Made by a program: the position numbers and the translations under genes
Source: G039029935 sp039029935
Lineage (GTDB): Bacteria > Chloroflexota > Anaerolineae > Caldilineales > Caldilineaceae
Length of the DNA stretch: 10,698 nucleotides
Assembly (NCBI GenBank): GCA_039029935.1
Contig: JBCCFC010000357.1
Span: 1 to 10,698 of the forward strand
Direction of reading: 5' to 3'
Shown here: piece after piece, positions 6,197 through 10,698 of the stretch
How the letters are laid out: every line of letters starts with the position of its first letter
Position numbering within the stretch: the first letter of the stretch is position 1
Notes under the pieces: generated by a model
Database searches by the model: none
The model's input: the letters and a program-made list of their open reading frames with translations, nothing else
Told to the model about the DNA's origin: nothing

Positions 6197-9100
6197 TTAT
6201 TTTTGTGCCGCAATCCCCTTTGTCACAACAGGTAGGTAGACAAAATTAGTCTGTGCTGGTAGTGTTGGGTTGGCATCACCCAAACGCAACGGGGCTAACA
6301 GGGCCGTTGGGTCCATCAATGGGGCTGGTGTAACACCAATGGGTGGATACCCAATGTCTTGGATGAATGTCACCCAGCCTGACTCGGCGGTGATATGGAA
6401 TCGGCAATTTTCAATATAGGTGTAATAGGCGCTATCTACGTCATCAATATTGGGTGGATAGTAGATGCCAATGCCTGTTGAGGCTTCGTCCGATGCTTGA
6501 TAGACATCTACAAAATCGCTCAACGCGGTCTGTACTTGCGTGGCTGCACTTGTAACAGTACTGTTGTCAACCTCATTATCGGCAATTAGTATCCGCACAA
6601 AGTCGCCTAAATCGACGTACTCATCATTGTTGTCAACCGTGTTGGGGGCGTCGCCGCCAGATTCATAGTGATGGGCGTTCCGCCGTACCTCTTTGAGATG
6701 GGTGCGTGTGGGGTTGTGACCATCGACATAAGCCACAAGTGTCGTCCCCAAGTCATTGACACTGGTGTTCAGTGCATCAAAGTGCGCCATGTCAAAGAGC
6801 GAAATCGTATAGGGCTGATTATTGGCACTGGCAACGTTGGCATAATGCGCCACCAACTGTTGACCATATGCTTGGGGGCTGTCGGACTGGGATGCCAGTG
6901 TACGATAGGTTGTATAGTCAAACAGTCCAATGATGGGGCTGGGTGATGCGACCACAAAGTTGGCAACATCATCGGCAATTGCTGTGTTCTCAAATAGACC
7001 AAACGAGGAGCCATCAAAATGCAACAGGTCAAGTTTGTGTGTCCCTTCACCCGTTGCTGCCCTCAATGCCTCGCGCAGTTCAAGAGGTGTCAGGATATTT
7101 GGGTTTACGCTGGACACATCACTGCAAAAGGTCTGTTCTGGGTCTTCTTCTTGGGCGATTGTGCGCAAGGCATGGGTTTGTGGAATATTCATATCAATGC
7201 CCAATCCGTTGATACCGTTGCTTGCACCAACAATATGCAGCGCATAATAGGTGCTGGTAAAGGTTTCACGTCCCCACTCGACAAACTCTTGTAATGTGGT
7301 GCGTTCACTCATATCAAGCTCTGACGCCAGCCCTTGGTTGTCAACTGCCCAAGTCCCATCAGGCAAGAGTGTATAGCGCATAGAATCATCCATCGCGAGA
7401 CCATCATACAATACCGCGACATTGACCTTTTCGGCTACACCCGCATTTTGGAGTTCGGCCAACAAACCAGAATCACCTAAAATCGTTGCCAGACCTGTCT
7501 CTGGATTGGCATCATCTGCTGAGAGATAGAGCAGCAGTGTCCATGTTTCGGACGCATCCGCAGTTGGTAATGCGCCACTTTCTGCTTCACGAACAAACAG
7601 GGACTGCTCAATACCTTGTGACCAATTGCCTTCATTGTCCTGCACCTGTAACACAAGCTTTTGCTCACCCACGGGCATGGGATACGCTGGGTCATCTAGG
7701 TCTAAGGTAAAGCTTGGTGACGTGCTGAGTATATGTTCGCCGTGGATCCAACGATATGCCTGAACCGCCCGTGTACTGTCGGGGTCAACACCATAGGCCT
7801 GGGCATAGACCTCTTCATTGAGATAGGCATCCTTAGGGTTGATGAGATTGATCATACCAATCGGGAATGTGTCCAATGTTTCGCTAATGACTTCATGAAT
7901 AAAAATGCCTTCACCCAGGGCATTGCCCCCATTTAACTCGCCAAAGGCAACCAGTTTTTCATCATCCGCAGCCGGATCAAGTTCCATCGCCAGAATCACC
8001 GTTGGCGGCAGGACGGGCAAATCGGTGCGTTTCTGCCAACCCTTCCGGGCGGTCCAAATCCATGTATCCTGTAGACGCTGGTTCTCTTGGATGCCACCCG
8101 CAATGACTAGATGTTGTTTATCTGGGTTATAGACCGCACCATGTCCAGAACGTGGTATCGGTCGGTGGAAGGCATTGCGATTTGGTGTCTGTTCTTCTGC
8201 CACTGACGATGCTTCTACGAGCTGCCATGTTGAATCTTTAAAGAACCACAAATCGTCATAGAATGTCTCGTTGCCATCCTCGCCGCCAAAGAGCATCATC
8301 TGGTTTGCCACGGCGTCATAGACAAAGGCGGTGCGATAACGTGGGGCTGGCACAGTCGAGTCTGCTGATGTATTTGGTTTGAGTTCGGTCCAGGTTGCCC
8401 CGTCAAACTGCCACACATCATTGAGCGCATTGCCAGATGCATCTAGCCCGCCAAACAAAAGCCATACACCATCCTGACTACTATAGGCAAGTGAGTGATG
8501 TGCACGCGCTGCGGGTTGTGTACCATCCAATGCGAGTGCCGTCCAATTTTCGTCCTGCCATAGCCATGTATCATTGCGATAGATATTGTTTTGACTGATG
8601 CCGCCAAAGAGCAGGATACCCTTTTGGTTGTCTGTACCTGCCAGTTTATGCGCTCGACGTGCTGGCGGGTTGTCTACAGGGCTGAGTTCAGCGGCTTCAC
8701 CATTGCGCCAACGGAATGTGCGGTTTTGGAGGATGCTGCCTGCGCTGCCACCAAAGAACAGGTACGTGCTGTCATCGGCTGTGGTTTGCTCAAGTGCCAT
8801 CGCAACACCTGTCCAGCGGGTGAAAATTGGTGGCGAGTAGAGCGGTTGCCAATTCATGGCCTGTGTGATTTCCTGCGCATCCAACACCCATGTGTCGGCC
8901 AAATCTGCTGTACTTAGTGGGTCTGACACCGCACCGCCAAACACAACCAGTTGCGCTCGTGCTGCGTCATAGGCCATGCCCTGATAAACACGCGCACGGG
9001 GTGTTGCATTGAGGGCCAAAAGCTCTGCGGGTGACGGTCCTGCCATGCCAGAGACAGTCATCGTCTGCTGTGCTACTGCCTGCGACTGCTGTACCACTGC

Positions 9101-10375
9101 CTGTGTCCAGGCATTGCCATCCCAAATCCACAGATCATCTTGCCCAATACCCTGTGCATTCTGTCCCCCAAAGAGCAGTGTACCTACGGTAGGGTCGCTG
9201 ACCATTGTGTGTCCAGCAAGTGTAGGTGGGCTGGCTGCGGGTGCAAGTTGGCTCCATGTTGCACCATCCCACTGCCACATATCATTTAAGATCGAGGATG
9301 TATCATCACGTGTTGACTGTCCACCAAAGAGGACAAGGTTCTCCAAAGCTGGGTCATAGCTGATAGCATGAGAGAAGCGTGATGATGGTGCTGTGCTGGC
9401 GTCAACCGCTGTCCATGTGCCGATATCACCCGCTGCCCCACCGGACCAAACCCAGCTATCATTTAGGGCAGTCATGGTATCTGTCTCTGCATCAAGACTG
9501 CCATAACCGCCAAACAACACAATCTGGTTATTGACATAGCCCATTGCATGGTCCGTCCGTGCCGATGGTGTGTTTACGGGTGTCAGTTTACGCCACCGTT
9601 GACCATCCCACGACCACAAATCATTGAGCAATTCGCCATCTTCTCCTTGTCCACCAAAGAGCAGTACTTCCTGATTGGCTTCATGGTAGACCATCGTGTG
9701 TCCACGTCGCGCTGGTGGCGGGTTCAGCGTCTGCTGCTGTGTCCAACGTGTACCATCCCAGAGCCATGTATCACGCAGATAGTCGCCCCGATTCATGTAG
9801 CCACCAAAGAGAATCGTCTGCTCCCGTGCGGCGTCATAGACCATTGCATGGTCATGCCGTCCTGAGAGGTGGGCATTGACCCATGCTGTGTCTGGTTCCA
9901 TGCTGGATGGTACGATGTCCAACTGCATGGTGCCTGGTCGAGCAATAAAGCTCTCGGTATGAGTGAAAATACCCGTTGATGTTGTGTAGGTCGCCGTGAG
10001 GGTGACAGCATCACCTGGTTCCACGTTGAGCGGTGCCTCCTGCAAGGAAATCCCAAACTCTGGCACACTGTTCTGTCGTGCGATTGGTTCATATAAAACC
10101 GCAGTACGTGTATAACCATTGGCTGTGGCTATGATTTGAATGTCTGAAATGGGGACGGTGTGGATATAGCCGCTGACACAGCAAGAGGGTTTATTGTAAT
10201 CCTCAACAGGTGTACCAAATCTATAGCATCCACGTAGTGGTAGGGCTGGAATAGCCCCCGCACCGGGTTCAAACTCTTGAGAGGGTGATGCTGCTTGAGT
10301 AGCTGAAAACTGTATGAGTGCAATTGCACAAAAACAAAGGATTTTGAGCAATTGTATGGGTTGTCGTCTTGACAT
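6197..10375 (-). CDS. Secreted Kelch-repeat protein with inactive clostripain-like (C11) domain
   Basis: This 1392-residue protein has a signal peptide at 1-29 (basic start, hydrophobic core, cleavage near ATQA). A Cys-containing β-rich domain follows at about 40-150. Eleven clear Kelch-type repeats plus one degenerate one span about 174-832 (H-x-M-x-Y, then LFGG, then D-x-W-x-W-D). An Ig/PKD-like domain covers about 838-930, and the C11-like domain starts near 944. The position of the catalytic His is Ala (A1051, in VGASNG) and that of the Cys is Ser (S1123, in FDGSSFG). The rest of the fold is well kept, including the DGSSFGLFENT frame and the Asp two residues before the lost Cys. An insertion of about 22 residues separates the two sites. 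The tail carries FVYLPVVTK followed by GIAAQK. I infer a pseudopeptidase whose propeller binds a glycan or protein. The start is ATG with GGAG nine bases upstream; the stop is TAA. By eye this gene looks richer in G+C than the LRR gene. Confidence 0.95.
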   Translation of the reverse strand: MSRRQPIQLLKILCFCAIALIQFSATQAASPSQEFEPGAGAIPALPLRGCYRFGTPVEDYNKPSCCVSGYIHTVPISDIQIIATANGYTRTAVLYEPIARQNSVPEFGISLQEAPLNVEPGDAVTLTATYTTSTGIFTHTESFIARPGTMQLDIVPSSMEPDTAWVNAHLSGRHDHAMVYDAAREQTILFGGYMNRGDYLRDTWLWDGTRWTQQQTLNPPPARRGHTMVYHEANQEVLLFGGQGEDGELLNDLWSWDGQRWRKLTPVNTPSARTDHAMGYVNNQIVLFGGYGSLDAETDTMTALNDSWVWSGGAAGDIGTWTAVDASTAPSSRFSHAISYDPALENLVLFGGQSTRDDTSSILNDMWQWDGATWSQLAPAASPPTLAGHTMVSDPTVGTLLFGGQNAQGIGQDDLWIWDGNAWTQAVVQQSQAVAQQTMTVSGMAGPSPAELLALNATPRARVYQGMAYDAARAQLVVFGGAVSDPLSTADLADTWVLDAQEITQAMNWQPLYSPPIFTRWTGVAMALEQTTADDSTYLFFGGSAGSILQNRTFRWRNGEAAELSPVDNPPARRAHKLAGTDNQKGILLFGGISQNNIYRNDTWLWQDENWTALALDGTQPAARAHHSLAYSSQDGVWLLFGGLDASGNALNDVWQFDGATWTELKPNTSADSTVPAPRYRTAFVYDAVANQMMLFGGEDGNETFYDDLWFFKDSTWQLVEASSVAEEQTPNRNAFHRPIPRSGHGAVYNPDKQHLVIAGGIQENQRLQDTWIWTARKGWQKRTDLPVLPPTVILAMELDPAADDEKLVAFGELNGGNALGEGIFIHEVISETLDTFPIGMINLINPKDAYLNEEVYAQAYGVDPDSTRAVQAYRWIHGEHILSTSPSFTLDLDDPAYPMPVGEQKLVLQVQDNEGNWSQGIEQSLFVREAESGALPTADASETWTLLLYLSADDANPETGLATILGDSGLLAELQNAGVAEKVNVAVLYDGLAMDDSMRYTLLPDGTWAVDNQGLASELDMSERTTLQEFVEWGRETFTSTYYALHIVGASNGINGLGIDMNIPQTHALRTIAQEEDPEQTFCSDVSSVNPNILTPLELREALRAATGEGTHKLDLLHFDGSSFGLFENTAIADDVANFVVASPSPIIGLFDYTTYRTLASQSDSPQAYGQQLVAHYANVASANNQPYTISLFDMAHFDALNTSVNDLGTTLVAYVDGHNPTRTHLKEVRRNAHHYESGGDAPNTVDNNDEYVDLGDFVRILIADNEVDNSTVTSAATQVQTALSDFVDVYQASDEASTGIGIYYPPNIDDVDSAYYTYIENCRFHITAESGWVTFIQDIGYPPIGVTPAPLMDPTALLAPLRLGDANPTLPAQTNFVYLPVVTKGIAAQK
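7880..9856 (-). repeat. Eleven to twelve Kelch-type β-propeller repeats
   Basis: In the Kelch-C11 protein the motif H(A/T)MVYD...LLFGG...DTWLWDG..W recurs about every 50-65 residues from residue 174. I count 11 units with a clear GG pair and a twelfth, degenerate one (VAFGELNGG) near residue 810. Twelve blades would suit two six-bladed propellers side by side, though other partitions are possible. Kelch propellers of this sort bind proteins or glycans; no oxidase active-site residues are evident. Confidence 0.9.
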
Positions 10376-10590
10376 GGTAAGTTACTCCATTTTATAGAGA
10401 TGGAAATAGGGCAGGCTGTCAAGGTTTGGATGTTGTTGTCAACCTGACCCATTTCGGTTTGAAGTTTGTCATGGGCAAGGGGGACTCACCCATGACAGAA
10501 AATTGGCCTTGTTCTAATGTGATGGTTAAGTGTTAGAACAATTAGATGTAGCTGTGTTCACTTTTGGGTTATGATCTCAGAATACATCTG

Positions 10591-10628
10591 CTATAGATAT
10601 AAACCGTGATTTTTGAAATTTTCCCCAA
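10591..10628 (-). promoter_or_regulatory. Shared bipartite promoter-like element, copy 3
   Basis: On the minus strand: TTGGGG, 17 nt, GGTTTATATCTATAG. It matches the other two copies in both boxes and in spacing. The GGTTTAT box is 224 bp before the ATG of the Kelch-C11 gene, giving the longest leader of the three. It lies 36 bp after the end of the terminator for the gene beyond the right edge, so it is well placed to start a new transcript. Confidence 0.7.
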
Positions 10629-10663
10629 CTGAATTACAAAAAACATAAAATAAATCTTGGAAT

Positions 10664-10697
10664 AAAAAAACCACATCTATATTATAGATATGGTTTT
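10664..10697 (-). terminator. Intrinsic terminator of a minus-strand gene beyond the right edge
   Basis: Positions 10667-10681 and 10683-10697 form a 15-bp stem. The only non-Watson-Crick position (10674/10690) is a C·A mismatch on the plus strand but a G·U pair in minus-strand RNA. On the minus strand the stem runs straight into seven Ts (10670-10664). Both points indicate a terminator for minus-strand transcription, so the next gene to the right probably runs in the same direction as the three here. Confidence 0.8.
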
Positions 10698-10698
10698 G

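Larger units (their letters stand above)
10376..10698. other. 323-bp intergenic region: leader, promoter-like element, edge terminator
   Basis: I see no gene here. On the minus strand, from the right edge, it holds a terminator (10664-10697), then the third promoter-like element (10591-10628), then a leader of about 215 nt for the Kelch-C11 gene. The leader contains four consecutive inverted repeats: 10544-10550 with 10583-10589 (AGATGTA), 10509-10517 with 10533-10541 (TTGTTCTAA), 10467-10475 with 10489-10497 (TGTCATGGG), and 10418-10426 with 10441-10448 (one bulge). GGAG at 10385-10388 is the ribosome binding site. None of the hairpins has a following T-run that would make it an attenuator. 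Confidence 0.65.

Noticed and set aside
3686..6238. LPVVT near the C-termini as a sortase signal
   Set aside because: It is not LPxTG, and there is no hydrophobic segment with a basic end after it; the chain stops within a few residues.
117..10375. Anti-phage or cell-death defence system built on caspase-like peptidases
   Set aside because: All three proteins have signal peptides and extracellular-type domains, so an intracellular defence role does not fit; no partner genes typical of such systems are present.
10129..10452. Minus-strand open frame of 107 codons overlapping the start of the Kelch gene
   Set aside because: It overlaps the signal-peptide region in another frame and shows no domain or ribosome binding site; the Kelch frame is clearly the real one.

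Overview
The window holds three long genes, all on the minus strand, in the order 10375→6197, 5989→3686 and 3512→117. Each encodes a large secreted protein. All three share one plan: an N-terminal signal peptide, a different binding or scaffold region in each (Kelch propeller plus Ig-like; CARDB plus PPC-like; leucine-rich repeats plus FN3), a homologous clostripain-like (peptidase family C11) domain, and a short C-terminal tail ending in YLPV(V/I). I see no RNA genes, insertion sequences, CRISPR arrays or convincing plus-strand genes.

The likely host is a bacterium of moderate to low GC. My best guess is Chloroflexota (for example a Herpetosiphon-like or other filamentous lineage). This rests on the C-terminal YLP-hydrophobic tail, which I recall as common in secreted Chloroflexota proteins, and on the large modular LRR, Kelch and CARDB exoproteins. 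It is an inference; no marker gene is present.

Layout from the left: 1-38 is a perfect palindrome with a T-run, probably a terminator. 117-3512 is the LRR-FN3-C11 protein, starting at GTG. 3513-3685 is its control region. 3686-5989 is the CARDB-PPC-C11 protein. 5990-6196 holds a structured leader, a promoter-like element and a terminator hairpin. 6197-10375 is the Kelch-Ig-C11 protein. 10376-10698 holds a leader with several inverted repeats, a third copy of the promoter-like element, and a terminator for a gene beyond the right edge.

Two points stand out. First, each gene is preceded by the same 38-bp bipartite element (minus strand TTGRGG, 17 nt, GGTTTAT followed by TNNNTAG) with identical internal spacing, so the three look like separately transcribed but co-regulated units. 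Second, the catalytic His and Cys of the C11 domain are intact in the two left-hand proteins but both replaced (Ala and Ser) in the Kelch protein, making it a probable pseudopeptidase. The picture is a tandem family in which one extracellular protease module carries interchangeable recognition heads, with one catalytically dead member that may act as a decoy, regulator or binding protein.
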